Of a stretch of DNA of 64,000 nt, positions 32,490 to 44,931 are shown one piece after another. Under the pieces are notes generated by a model. That model was not told the DNA's origin, searched no databases, and worked only from the letters and a program-made list of their open reading frames with translations. Source of the DNA: Hirudinaria manillensis (lineage: Eukaryota > Annelida > Clitellata > Hirudinida > Hirudinidae); the NCBI GenBank assembly GCA_034509925.1, contig CM067538.1, forward strand, positions 6,054,778 to 6,118,777, read 5' to 3'. The position numbers and the translations under genes are program-made. Position 1 is the first letter of the stretch. Each line of letters opens with the position of its first letter.

Positions 32490-33339
32490 TTAATATTGAT
32501 ATATTTATTATGGCTAAAAAATTGCAGATTTTTTAGAGTTGTTTTTCGTATCTGATGACTAACACTCAAATATTGATTAAACCATCCCTTGAACATACGA
32601 ACTGCTGACCTCTGAATTTAAAATTGAGAATTGATTTTATTCGATCGATGACAACGTGTTGAAAATGAGTTCGGTATGAATCATAAATGATTGCCTAACT
32701 TTCCTTTGTTTTAAAATATATTTCCATTAATGTTTGTGAATAACTTTAAATATATTCACAATGATATAAATAATTTAATAGATGAATAGTTTTTAGTAGT
32801 AAAATATCCTTTTAAAATATTACTTTTCAGTCTGAAAATGTCTACTTAAGTCCAGCCCCAGCCCTAACCCTCATTAACTGATCCTTCTATGTAAAAGTTT
32901 GGTCGGACCAGCTCTTGTTGGAATGGTTATTGACCCAGTGACAGGGACGACCCATGCTCCGCAATCCAATTAACTAGTGATCACAACTCCAAATAGTACT
33001 TAATGCTCCAAATAAAATTAACATTAATTATATTGTTATCAATATTTATGTGTCATCAAAATAATTTTTGTGCTATTAAGTCCTGAAGTTATTAACAACA
33101 TATTTAACTTTGAAATGATCTTCTGCTAAAAGTATTTAAGAGGTTTTTTTTACAAATTATTAATTTATAATCTAACAAAATATTTAACATTCTATTGATC
33201 GGTTCAACGTGATTTTACAGTTTCTACATGGTTTCAAGGCCTTGTTCGTGTTGATATGATTATTGTTACACGCATTTGATAAAATCTAGAAGAAATCTGG
33301 AATTTTAAAATGATGTGCATCGTGTGATGCATTTGAAAT

Positions 33340-33401
33340 ATTCTCATAAATTTAAATAAGCAGGGTATTGCTTTGAACCAATTGAATTAACACCTGATAT
33401 C
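33340..33401. repeat. dispersed piece of the cathepsin leader
   Basis: TAAGCAGGGTATTGCTTTGA followed by ACCAATTGAATTAACACCTG matches the reverse complement of the cathepsin leader near 8837-8895 and also 2120-2175. It lies over 10 kb from the cluster, so this block is a repeat of its own or was moved. Confidence 0.65.
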
Positions 33402-33543
33402 CATCTCAGCGCTCCCGAGATGACACCATGATTTGTGTTTTTCAAATTAAAAACGAGGATTATTTTTTTTTAAACAATTTATTTCTAATATATAAAAAAA
33501 CTATAGAATTATGACAGAATAACTTTCGCTGCAACCTAAAAAA

Positions 33544-34134
33544 TTAGTTTCTATACTTTATGCAAAGCTCGACATGCACAAAGCCGTAAATGTCTTCAAA
33601 CATTGTCCGAACGTAATGCTCCCCATGCAATAAGTGGCAGTTGGAATACATCGGCATCCTTACGAAGGGACCGTCATCGTTGGATATCGATACCGCTTCA
33701 ATGATACACTCGATGGCCATGAATGGAAAATCCAAGAATTCCGGGAGAGACATGTACAACTCGGTGTTGTCGTATCGTTTGATTCCTCCGAAGTCGACAA
33801 ATACGACGAGACTTGAAAACATGTCAACGTCTACTGTCAGAGCCCTATAGAATCTTCCATCATGCTTTACAACGCACAACGTATTCGGCTGGACCGGCTT
33901 GGGTATAGGCTTTGGATACCGGAATGATCCGAAACGCAAATCCATGGAATCGACCTTCTTCAAATTGGTCTCGTACTGTGCGTCAATCTTTTGGACGAAA
34001 ATGTGATCGAACGAGATTAAGCTGGATATGTTCACCCTGTTTAAGACACCATGATCGAGTTGTGAACGATGTACGTGGGCAGAAGGGTTTGTCAATACGA
34101 ATTTTTTGCCGCCAGATTTTCTATTGTAGGCCAT
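33544..34134 (-). CDS. intronless Tudor-domain protein
   Basis: 196 aa. After a basic N-terminus (MAYNRKSGGKKFVLTN), residues about 40-165 form an extended Tudor domain: an SFDHIFVQKID strand, LCVVKHDGRFYRALTV (the DG-YRA core), VVFVDFGGIKRYDNTELYMS (VDYG-type strand) and LPEFLDFPFMAIEC. Such domains bind methylated arginine or lysine, mostly in germline RNP granules. The aromatic cage is partly altered (DFGG instead of DYGN). A single exon suggests a retrocopy or a small stand-alone gene. Expression is unknown. Confidence 0.78.
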   Translation of the reverse strand: MAYNRKSGGKKFVLTNPSAHVHRSQLDHGVLNRVNISSLISFDHIFVQKIDAQYETNLKKVDSMDLRFGSFRYPKPIPKPVQPNTLCVVKHDGRFYRALTVDVDMFSSLVVFVDFGGIKRYDNTELYMSLPEFLDFPFMAIECIIEAVSISNDDGPFVRMPMYSNCHLLHGEHYVRTMFEDIYGFVHVELCIKYRN

Positions 34135-34289
34135 CTTTTTGGATATAATAGTAGGTTAAAGAATTGGAATTTTATGTGGAAGTTTGTTGTGGTGCTGATC
34201 GCTGCGATATGACACCCAAAGATGAAACAGTCAAGGTACAACTAAAAGATACTAAATATAAAGTAATAAATTAATTAATTCAAATTAAT

Positions 34290-34510
34290 TAATTTATTTA
34301 TTTATTTTTATTTTAGAAATTAATTAATTAATTTTTATTTTAGAAATTAATTAATTAATTTTTATTTTAGAAATTAATTAATTAATTTTTATTTTAGAAA
34401 TTAATTAATTAATTTTTATTTTAGAAATTAATTAATTAATTTTTATTTTAGAAATTAATTAATTAATTTTTATTTTATAAATTAATTAATTAATTTTTAT
34501 TTTAGAAATT
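34290..34510. repeat. 27-bp minisatellite
   Basis: About seven copies of AAATTAATTAATTAATTTTT-ATTTTAG in tandem, nearly identical, flanked by more ATTA-rich sequence. Confidence 0.9.
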
Positions 34511-34910
34511 AATAATTAATTAATTATAATTAATTAATTAATCTTTTATTCCTCTTAACATCTCTATTTCGTTTGGCAAATGAAATAGAACACGTTTTCG
34601 GATCAATTAATCGTTGAATATAAATTATATTAATATAAACCTTGCCAAAAGCGATGTCGATTTAAATTTAATTAAGATGGAAATTCCAATTAAATCTACT
34701 TTCGTTTCGTTTAGATTCAACTTTTGATTGTAATTGTGTTAATAGAATTATATTATTATGACTAGAATTAATAATAATTCTCGTGTTAACTTCACGAATG
34801 AACCAAGCAATTTTAAATGTCCTGTTCACTGCCATTTATTTTTTGCGATTATTCGTCATCTTCTATCGTGTTGATGACCGGGTTTTCTCGGACTTCCGAA
34901 TTTATTATTG

Positions 34911-35038
34911 AACTAGGTCACCTAAAATGATATTGGAAGATATTATTATGGAACTAGGTCACCTAAAATGATATTGGAAGATATTATTATAGAACTAGGT
35001 CACCCAAATGTTATTTGAAGATGTTATTATCGAACTAA
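34911..35038. repeat. 41-bp tandem repeat, three copies
   Basis: Unit starts GAACTAGGTCACCTAAAATG. The first two copies are nearly identical, the third diverged. Confidence 0.85.
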
Positions 35039-35446
35039 ATCTTATAGATCTTGGTGGGAAGTGAAATTAAATCCATTAGGAGTCAAAGTTTTTTTTTTTT
35101 ATAATTTTACTGGTATGACCAAATAAATTACAGGACGATTTTATTTATGTAATTGACATTTTTGTCTTAATCAGCCTTAATATTTTATATTTAATATTTT
35201 GATAATATTTTAAACATTCATCGGTATCCTTCTTCTTCTTCCTCCTTTTATTATTATTGTTATTATTATTATTTGTTTATAAATAGATTGTTGACAGCAT
35301 AACATTGGTCATTATCATAATTCATTCAAAAATTTTACTATCGTAATGCCGAGTACGTCATAAATATTTCACAACTACAATAGTAATCCGGTAAAAATAA
35401 AATATCATCATCATCATCAACAACAACAACAAAGGAGCAGTAAAAT

Positions 35447-35560
35447 ATGGCAGCCAATTCATTGTTCGAAAGATTACTGAAGTTCGTTCCAAGAACAGAA
35501 TTTGAAGCAATTTTACCAGCATTAGTTCGTCATTTATTTATTTGTTATTTAGTTCCATAA
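35447..35560 (+). CDS. short ORF, possible transposase or first-exon fragment
   Basis: 37 codons from an ATG in good context after a CAA-rich leader: MAANSLFERLLKFVPRTEFEAI.... The pattern NSLFERLLKFVPRTEFEAIL loosely recalls the N-terminus of IS4-like (DUF4372) transposases. It may continue by a donor at TTA|GTTCGT, but no second exon is seen. Confidence 0.25.
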   Translation: MAANSLFERLLKFVPRTEFEAILPALVRHLFICYLVP

Positions 35561-37775
35561 AATTAGAGGATATTTGTTGTAAACAAATTAATGTCAAAAT
35601 TATCCATAGATAGTCTATATCCAGTCTTTATTTTTAAAATCCAAGCCTAAGGAGAGTAGTGAAAAAGGGTCACAGACCCCATTTCATCAGCTGATGGTTG
35701 TTACAATATTTACATGATTATGTAGATTATCAGGTTACAGTACGCAGACTAACTGATTCATAAGGGATGGCATTTTATAATTCGACTGCCAAGTGAAAGG
35801 TCCTTAAATTATGAATATTATTATTATTAAATTATGATGCCTGGTGTGTTGATGATGGTGACGTTGATAACAACGATGACGACGACGACGATGATGACGA
35901 CGAATATGGTGATGATGATGATGACGACGAATTCGATTAATATGTATTAATGAATCAATGACGAACTGAAGATTTGTTTTTAAAAATTTTAAATAAAAAT
36001 CTGTTCTTTTTGAAATATTCATGGCCCTCCATTTCTGCCTCGTCTAACACGAAATACTATTCATATATATATATATATACTATATATCAGAAAATACTAT
36101 CCTAAAATATGGCCGCCATATTAATATTTGATTTATTCTTGAGTTATCGACCTTAAAAATATGATAATAAATTTGGTAAAAGTTCTTTTGACAATAATAA
36201 TCAATTTCGGACAAGCCGGAGATTTCAATTCATTTATGATTGGATTAAAGAAACAATTACTTTTTAATAATTCATATTTAATTGTCAACAAATCAAAATA
36301 ATTTTGTTTTTTTTTTTTAAATTTTGAACTTTAAAAATTATTTTCTGGTAAAATCTCGTGATGATGAAGAAGGATGAATTTACGCAGAACGTGGGAAATG
36401 TTTATTCAATTGTTTAAAACATTTTCTTGTGAATTTGTTTGAGACATTTATTTTATAATTTTTATCAATCCGTTACATCCGACAGATTTGTAATTTTTTT
36501 AAATTACAATTATTTTCACAATTATTATTTTTATATATATTATCATTTATATTTATATTATTATTATTATTATTAATATTATTATTAGTAGTAGTAGTAC
36601 TACTAGTAGTCGTAGTAGTTTCATTTTGGTAGCCTTACACATTGAAATAAATTTTATCAACATTAATAAACATATAATAAAAAAATTATTATTTTAATTA
36701 TTTCAGACGTGGCATACCATTAATATGCATCATAGGATGTTACCTTTGCTTGTTTGTGATCAAAAATAAAGCATGTGACTGTGACTACGTTGTGACTAAG
36801 CCTGTGACCGTGATGATTATGATGACTTGGATGATGATGATGGTGGTGATGCTAATACGTATATGGAAATGCTGATAAGTTAAAAAGTGTAATAATAATA
36901 ATAACAATAATAATAATAATAATAGAATATCTTAAAAGGTCCATTGGCGATTGTGTTAATGGAGATGCGAAGAACCCATATTTGTACTTAATGTCATGAT
37001 GAGTTACTGATAGTTAATTTTTAATCCTCATTTTTTACATGGCATTTTAAACTATTTAATCATTGGTTGTAGCATGACTCAAACATGATTAAACTTGTGG
37101 ATGATGATGATGATAACGATGATTGTCCGAGAAATCGCTGAAGCGTGGATGGAAGCTGCCACGCCAAGACCTCGTTTTTCTGGGACTTGCACTAATAGCA
37201 TGATTGTTATTTTGTAAATGTGATAAATATTTATCACAGAAATTTCCAATTTAAATTTAGATAAAACTCTCCAGTGTAGAATAGCTGTGCCAGAAATGAA
37301 AATTCAGAAGTGGGTTATTTGTTTTGTTTTCTTTTATAATTTTTAAATTTAAACGAGTCATCTGGTATCGGCTCAGTCCTGATTCTAAGCACCGGACTGA
37401 TTCCTTTCCACAGGGGAATGAGACGAACCTTATTTCTAGAACAAAGAATCCAGTTGTTGATCTTTGTCATCGTCGGAATCACTGAGGACAGCCTGGGCAT
37501 TGTTAGGCTGTCAACAACTGACATAAAAGTGCATACACTAGGCACCAATCTCTCTCTCTTTCTTTGTCGTCTGCGTTTTCACGAACACTTTTTGAGAAAG
37601 AAAATAAAAACTCAAAACGTTAAACTTCCAAACTTCAGTGAACAATCGTGCCTTTTATTCAAAGCAACTCAGAAATCTACGTCAACGACGAGTCTTAGTG
37701 TAGTCGGAGGTGTAGCTCGAGCCGTCAACGCTCCACTTTACGAACAACAACAGCAGCAATAACAGCAACAACAAA
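35561..37775. other. intergenic, simple repeats, no gene seen
   Basis: AT-rich, with GAT/GAC trinucleotide tracts (35840-35940, 36810-36850, 37095-37120) and a TAG/TAC tract near 36590. The last ~130 bases are the CAG/CAA-rich 5' leader of the next gene. Confidence 0.6.
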
Positions 37776-38701
37776 ATGGATGTGGAGTCTGTCCGCTCCT
37801 TCATCTACGAGGTTGCTAAGAGCAACGGAGGCTACCTCACCATCAGAGAAGCTGCAAGATCCTGCGACAAAAAGTTCGGACAACTGTTTCCAGACATTGA
37901 CGATAAGAGGAGCGAAACCGGCGGCAGCATTAGCAACAATATCAACAACAACAGCAGCAACAGAATCGGGAAGCGGACCAGCAGCTGCAGTAGCGACAGT
38001 AGCGGATGCAGCAGTTGCGGCAACAGCAACACGAAGATCAACGACAGGGCAGAAGCGAACGAAAGGAAACTGAAGGAACTCATCAGGTCCTCAGAGATGT
38101 TCAAATTGAACGGCAATGTTCTTTTCGTCAACACTAAAACCATGCCTCATGCAAAGCCTCTCCTAACCAATAGGTTTGTTATTTTTATTAATGATAAATC
38201 CATGATAAATCCATGATAAATCATTTTTAACGAGTAATTTTTTTATTATTGTTATTATATATAAGCAAAATATTTTCAAAAAATTAAGCATTGAGTGTGT
38301 AACTATACATGTTATTACACACTGCATTTGTTACTATATAATAAATAATTAATATATAATTTAACATGTTATGTTATGTTAACTTATAATAACTTACAAT
38401 AACATCTGTTACCATTATTGGCAATAATTATTGCCATCAATTTGCTAACAATATGAATTAATAATCAGATAATAATTATTGATATGTTGAAAGTAAATAT
38501 TATTAGAGAAATAATTCAATTAAGTTATAATTTTGTGATTAAAATTGTATTAAAAATAAGCACTAAACTGTATCATGACATGGATTACATTTGCTGCATG
38601 TTTTATAATAATTTATAATCAAGGATAGCACTTATAGATTTGATTTATTTATAAAAATATTATTGGTATTGTTATTATTATTATCATTATTATTATTATT
38701 A

Positions 38702-38792
<91 letters not shown>

Positions 38793-40188
38793 CATTATTA
38801 TTATTATTATTATTACTCTTATTATTAAAATTATTATTATTTATTTATTTATTTAGTCAGTTGATTTAAGTTTCTTAGTAAATCTGAAAGAATTGTCAGA
38901 AAATTTGAATCTTTTGAATTCAAACTGAGAAGTCAACAACCATGCATTCAATGGGCTGCTCTGAAATAACGCAATAAGCTGCTTTGTCGCAAACAATGAA
39001 TTGCTTTGTCGGAAGCAATAAATTGCTTTGTTGGGACCAATAGATGGCTTTGTTGAAATTTCGCAGAAATTAGAAAGTCTTGGAATTCTTGGAATTAGAA
39101 AGTTATCAACAAACAATTTTGAAGGTCACCTTCAAGTCTAAATATATTCAGAGACGCAATTGTTGGGTTGGGAAATTATATTAAAAAGATTTTAATTTGT
39201 CCAATTTTTAGGCAATCGCTTATAAAAATTACAAATCATTTATTAATATAACCAATATTAGTAACTATTACGGTTATATTAGTAACTATTATGGTTATAT
39301 TAGTAATTATCCATCCGGATATTATGCTGGATTCTTTTATCCATAATTATAACTATCGTACAATTTGTTATTGACATTTTTTAGCAGTTATCTCATTTAA
39401 GTGACTAACCACCCCAATTAACCAAATATTTCAGTATACCAGAACAATTATTTTATATAATTAATTATTTTCAATGTATTTTCAAATTACGAATCTGCTA
39501 ACTGTGATTTACTTTCTGTTGAGTTTGAAATGTTGCAGAGTTACGTTTAAAATATATTTTGCAAATTCAGATTAATAATAAGATCTCCTTTTCAACTCAA
39601 CAAAGAACTTGATTTTATCAAATGCAATGTCGCCTGCTTTTCTGAATAATATTTTTGAATAATAATTTATATTTTTCAATAAATTACTTTTTTATTAGAC
39701 ACTTTTACAAAATTTTATTATTGTTGTTATTATTATTATTATTATTACGGTTATTATTATTACTTAATTCAAAGACATTTTTAATATTTAATCCAGTTTC
39801 TCGCTCATAATCTCCAAGAAATGATAATGGTTAACCGGAAATAGTCTGAGAAGGACATTTTCTCACGTAGTCTCTCGCATCACATCGTAGGATTACAAAA
39901 CAAACGGATAAAAGGATTGTCTTTCAATCAGTTCGTCACACCTTCAACTCTTGAAGCTGTCAAACCCCATAATTTTTTTAAAACTCAATGTAATAATAAT
40001 AGTAATAGTAATAATAACAATAACGAATATAATAATTATAATAATGGCGATAGCAATATTAATAATAATAATAATAATATTAATCATAACACAATGTAAT
40101 GTCATTTCTTATTTTTATAATTAATAAATAATTCTAGACCAAAAGTTAATTTAGTTTTGCCTTCATGGTGAGGTTAAAAAATAAATAA

Positions 40189-40221
<33 letters not shown>

Positions 40222-42094
40222 CCGCTGACGTATGACGCTTTATAAGAAGGAAAAAATAAATAAATTTTTTGTCACCAAGAGAAGAACAGGCAACTGATGT
40301 CCTTTGACATGTCATTCGTTTTCTTTCTTTCTTTCATCCTATCTTTCATCCTATCCGACAATTAGCCTTTTGTGGGAGACTTGCCAGTGCCTCGTCATGA
40401 CTGACGTTGACAAATATTACTGTTACCGACTATTATTATAAATATTACATTTTATAATTATATTATATTATATTATATTATATTATATTATATTATATTA
40501 TATTATATTATATTATATTATATTATATTATATTATATTATATTATATTATATTATATTATATTATATTATATTATATTATATTATATTATATTATATTA
40601 TATTATATTATATTATATTATATTATATTATATTATATTATATTATATTATATAAATAATAATATCGGAAATGTAATTTTACATATTAAATAGCCATGGC
40701 TGAAACAATATTTTCCACTAATATTGTAATATGTTATTGTAATCAAAGCTATTATTATGAATTGCATCATCATAATTAGATATTTATTATTTATTGCTTT
40801 TTTGTAAAATTAATAATTACTATATACATCTTCAAAGGGGAAGTCCTCTCATTTAACTATTTTATGATTAATTCATTATATTTGTTTGTTAAAGAAATTG
40901 TTTAAGAGTGTTATAAAAACGTGTTATCAAAGAATATTATAAAAAAAAATATTTTATATTATTAAATTAATGTTAATAATTTAAAATTATTATTATTAAA
41001 AATACTATTAAAACCAAATAACTTGTAACAAACAATGATCTCATGTTGCTATTAATAAGATCTCTGAATGGTCATATTTTCATATTTTAAATTTAATCTG
41101 TTTAATTTTTGCTCGCTTTAATGTGCCTGTACTGTAAACCATTTACTGTAACGTAATACCTAAAGCATTTTGGACGAATGTTCGTAAATGTTATTCATTA
41201 CTGGTTGAGGTTCTTTGGCTCAGACCATTGCATCTGCTTCTGAGACAAACAAAGCTTTTCTGACAGTGATGGACGTCCCTTGATCCATGACCGTGCCTTT
41301 TTGTATCGTTTTCGTGACGCAGCTGTTGATTTCTTGATCGAATCGTGTCTCATTTTTATTTTGAATACGACAACTTCGACTTGTATCATTGTGCTGCGTT
41401 GTATTGCTTGGTATTATGTTATTTTATTATATTGAAAAGTTGTTGAAATCCATTTCTCTTTTGAGAAGATCTGTCGCTATTCTGGCTCACCTGTAGAATT
41501 TGAATCTGTTTAATCATTTTTAATTCTTAATCTAATAGTAAACTTAATTTTTGCTAAATTTATGCAGTTTATTTATGTGTTTGGATTTTGTTTACATCTC
41601 AACCATTAAGGCTTACTATGGCACTGAGTCTCACTGTATGAGTTCGATTCTAGCACCTGCCAAACGAGATAAAAATACTTAAGCCAGGGTAGCTGTCATA
41701 AATTGAGTTAATTGACGCACGTCTAAGAAGAGCTTTGGTTACTCGCTGTTCACCATCCAAGAGTTTCGATATCGAGATTCCTTGGAACGAAGAGATTATT
41801 AGGCTTCCGAGATTTCAATGCTAGACGCCCATTCTTGAGACCCTGGGTCTTTTACGTAGAAGCACAGGGATTTACAATGGGACCGATCTGATTGTTTACT
41901 AGAAGAAAAAACGGCAAAATAACAATAATAATAGCAATAATAATTATAATAAATAGTAATAATAATCATAATAATAAAATCATTATTTTCCAATCAGAAG
42001 CTCGAGTTTAAAAATACCCCAACAAGTCGTGATGTTTGCATAATGCTTTTTTTTTGTAAACAATTCTCACTAGTCATAATATTAATATTTTTGG

Positions 42095-42136
<42 letters not shown>

Positions 42137-44441
42137 CATCGAATGAGCTAAGGTCCTAAAGTAATTGGCCAAAAAAAGGGCTGTGTGAGAACACATTATT
42201 TGCGCTCAGAAGATTTCCATAATCCCTCGTCTTGTTATGAGATGGTCACTTTGTCTGCGAAGTTCGGAGATTCTTTGCAATCCTTTTACAAGCCTGAATA
42301 CATTTTCTGATTCTACAGATTCATAAGAGAAACAACTTCCAGAGACACTAAATGCCGGGGGTAATTTTTCCACGGATGGAATTGGCATCCCTTTCCAGTT
42401 ACGCTATGTTTCAATACAAGCGCATCCAATTTATTTTCTCATGCTCCTAAGTTCCACGTTCTGCCTGTTTCTCCTTTTTAACGCGATTGAATCACTACCT
42501 CTTTTCTGCTGAACGTTTAAAAAGATTTTCAGCTTTCGCTCACTATTAATAAGAAATGCTTTGACGTAAAAGTTTTGACATCTTCGTCTGACGAGTGGGA
42601 CAATTTGAACGTGGGAATAAATGATTGCTGGCCAACAACTTTACGGGAGACTTTTATTTGAGACTTGAGATATCTTTGAGACTTTTGTGAATGACTTTGG
42701 TCTTTAGGAGTTTCCTCTTTTATATTTATTTTTATTTTTGGAGAAAGGTATTGGCAATTTGAACTGAATCGTTGTCAGATTATATTGAACTTAACTAATA
42801 TTATATTTAAAATTAATCAACTGCTCATATCAGCTTTTGATTAAATTGTTGACACTAATTTGCTGCTAATTCAAATTAAATTCACTTTTAGTCAGAATTA
42901 AAAACAATAAATTTTTAAAATTAATATTTTTATGATTATTTAGGTCCCATCTGACAGAATTAAGACGAAACAGCCTGCCAGAACTCACCTCTGATTCTGA
43001 GCTTGTGACGAAAATCTGCAAAGACTTGGAACTGAAACAAGAGAAGAGCGACTCCATAGCTAATCTCATCAGTGCCATGTCCAGCGTAAAATCTGCGGCT
43101 GTGAAATCAGTCAATAGCTTCAAGGAATTGATTTCCAGATACCCGACGCACTTCAACGTTCAAGGAGATCATATCAAACTGATAGAGAGAAACGAAAGGT
43201 CAAAGAATCATTCTCCTGGTTGCGAACGATTGTCCAAAAGTCTGGAGCAGTCGTCTGGCTGTAAGGCAGACGGCATTTCTTCTATGATTCCGAGATCTCA
43301 TTCTCTTGACGAATGCGATGCCATTGCTGAAGATCTTCCGAAGCCTTTAAAACCCTCTCAGAGCAGACTACCCCCTTCCTATCTGGCCACGCCGGGTTTA
43401 TTCAACTGCATAGGACAAAATCTAGCGTGGCCTGAAGCTGAGTACTTTTCGAAAAAGTACAAAAACTCGGACAGATTGGTTTCGATCATGAAAAACTTCG
43501 AGACAGATGTTCAGATGGCCATGGATCGACTGGTCAAGCAGATGAGGTCGGAACTGGACAGCATGCTGGTCGATCTCCATCGTCCTGTCAACAAGAACCT
43601 CGGCGAGGGCACAGTCTTCTGCGTCCAGAAAAAGTGGGGCATCATCGACCTCGGAAATCACGACCATGTCTTTTTCGACATGTCCATTATGCTCGGAAAC
43701 GTAGATGACTTGAGGAATCATTTCCAGGTCGGAGAAGTACTGGGATTCGAGGCAGTCAGAGCACAGAAGTCCAGCAGGGCAAACTGGAGAGCCATACGTG
43801 TCTGGAAAGTGGATAAGCCAGAAATCGTGCAAGAGAGGATGCACAACTATCAAGACGACATTCATATCAAACAGAGATTTCAGGTTATTCCAGACAAGAC
43901 ATTTGGTCGCTTGTGTGAAAGCGGAAGTAGCAAAGGAAATTCACCGGACGTCTCTCCAGGTGGCAGTAGATGGAAGAAAAGACAGGCCAATCCTCTTTCG
44001 AAGGCTGTTGACCAAAACAGATCGTTTGGCTCAGCTGAAGGTCAAAGATCATTCTGCGACCCTCATTCCAAATCCGTCAATACGGGTACGAGTAATGTAC
44101 GAAGTCATACCCCGCTGCTTGCAAGAACCTCTTTTCCGCTCAATGGTAGTGAAGTCCGTCTTCAACCTTCTAGAATGTTGACTCCACCTACAACCAAAAA
44201 GGCCGATTCACAAAACTCCGATGCCAAATCCATGGCCGGCAAAAATTCCGACCAGAACCTGAGAAACTCCAGCAATACCCTCCAGATACTGACGGCGGTT
44301 CAGGCTCTCCGTGATTCCGGAACGGAGTCTGGCAACAGCAGCCCCGACGCCCTGCCGAAGACCGAGGCGTCCTTGAAAGACCGGGCAGTCTGCCAGATTA
44401 ATTCTAGCAATGTTTATTGCCAGACGGAAAAATGCGACTGA
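37776..44441 (+). CDS. LOTUS-like winged-helix and cold-shock/S1-like protein
   Basis: Two exons (37776-38173, 42944-44441) join in phase to 631 aa. The second exon has no suitable in-frame ATG at its start, so exon 1 is needed. Residues 1-120 hold a helical segment (VRSFIYEVAKSNGGYLTIRE), a Ser/Asn-rich insert and KLKELIRSSEMFKLNGNVLF. Residues about 145-200 repeat the pattern (SFKELISRYPTHFNVQGDHI), as in LOTUS/Egalitarian-type winged helices. Residues about 353-425 (GEGTVFCVQKKWGIIDLGNH, DHVFFDMSIM, GEVLGFEAVRA) look like a cold-shock/S1 OB fold. The C-terminus is Ser-rich. I infer an RNA-binding, possibly germline, protein; family names are tentative. The 4.8-kb intron is repeat-rich. Confidence 0.72.
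38667..38838. repeat. (ATT)n microsatellite in intron
   Basis: About 170 bp of ATT with rare single-base changes. Confidence 0.95.
38972..39059. repeat. 22-bp tandem repeat, four copies
   Basis: Units beginning CAATAAGCTGCTTTGTCGCA, CAATGAATTGCTTTGTCGGA, CAATAAATTGCTTTGTTGGG and CAATAGATGGCTTTGTTGAA; unusually GC-balanced for this intron. Confidence 0.85.
40457..40652. repeat. (TATTA)n pentanucleotide array
   Basis: About 39 uninterrupted copies of TATTA in the intron of the LOTUS-like gene. Near-perfect homogeneity suggests instability. Confidence 0.97.
42096..42133. repeat. (ATT)n microsatellite
   Basis: Short perfect ATT tract in the same intron. Confidence 0.9.
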
Positions 44442-44635
44442 TGAGCAACACGTTTTATGATGATTTCTTTGATTTGCGTTTACTTTTCTAAAGTTTGGAA
44501 ATTTACTCGGGAGTGACTGAACGTATATCGATATTAGACCGTCTGTTTTTATTATATTATTTATTTATTATTTTATTTTATTTTATTTATTATTTACATT
44601 TATTCGAAAGCTTCTAGAACACTCTGGTTAACAGA

Positions 44636-44641
44636 AATAAA
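44636..44641 (+). terminator. poly(A) signal of the LOTUS-like gene
   Basis: AATAAA about 195 bp after the stop codon, in an AT-rich 3' UTR. Confidence 0.6.
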
Positions 44642-44644
44642 CGT

Positions 44645-44898
44645 TTTCTTCTGCTTCCGATGTTAACATCCTCTTTCGAGTAATTTATTAGCACTTTCCG
44701 TACATTGTGCAGCTTAAAACCTATGTCACTTCCGTAAAGTGATTAGTTTTGATGTTATTCTTGATCGTGATAATATATTTAGTTTTCTGCTTTACAAAGG
44801 TTTTTAGGTTAGTTTGTCTCAATAGAGACAAAAGACTCAATAGAGCTATTAAGATTTATTGAAACTATTACATCGGAGACAATAATAATAATAATATA

Positions 44899-44931
<33 letters not shown>

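Noticed and set aside
34290..34510. Regularly spaced repeats resembling a CRISPR array
   Set aside because: Units are directly adjacent, without unique spacers, in an animal genome: a minisatellite.
41198..41389. 63-aa basic minus-strand ORF (KSTAASRKRYKKARSW)
   Set aside because: Isolated in an intron, no recognisable domain, no splice or promoter evidence.
41590..41665. tRNA-like B box (GAGTTCGATTCTAGCAC) suggesting a tRNA gene or SINE head
   Set aside because: No cloverleaf could be folded and the A box is poor; only a very decayed SINE is conceivable.
42206..42388. 60-aa minus-strand ORF in the LOTUS-like gene intron
   Set aside because: Length is within chance expectation and nothing around supports it.
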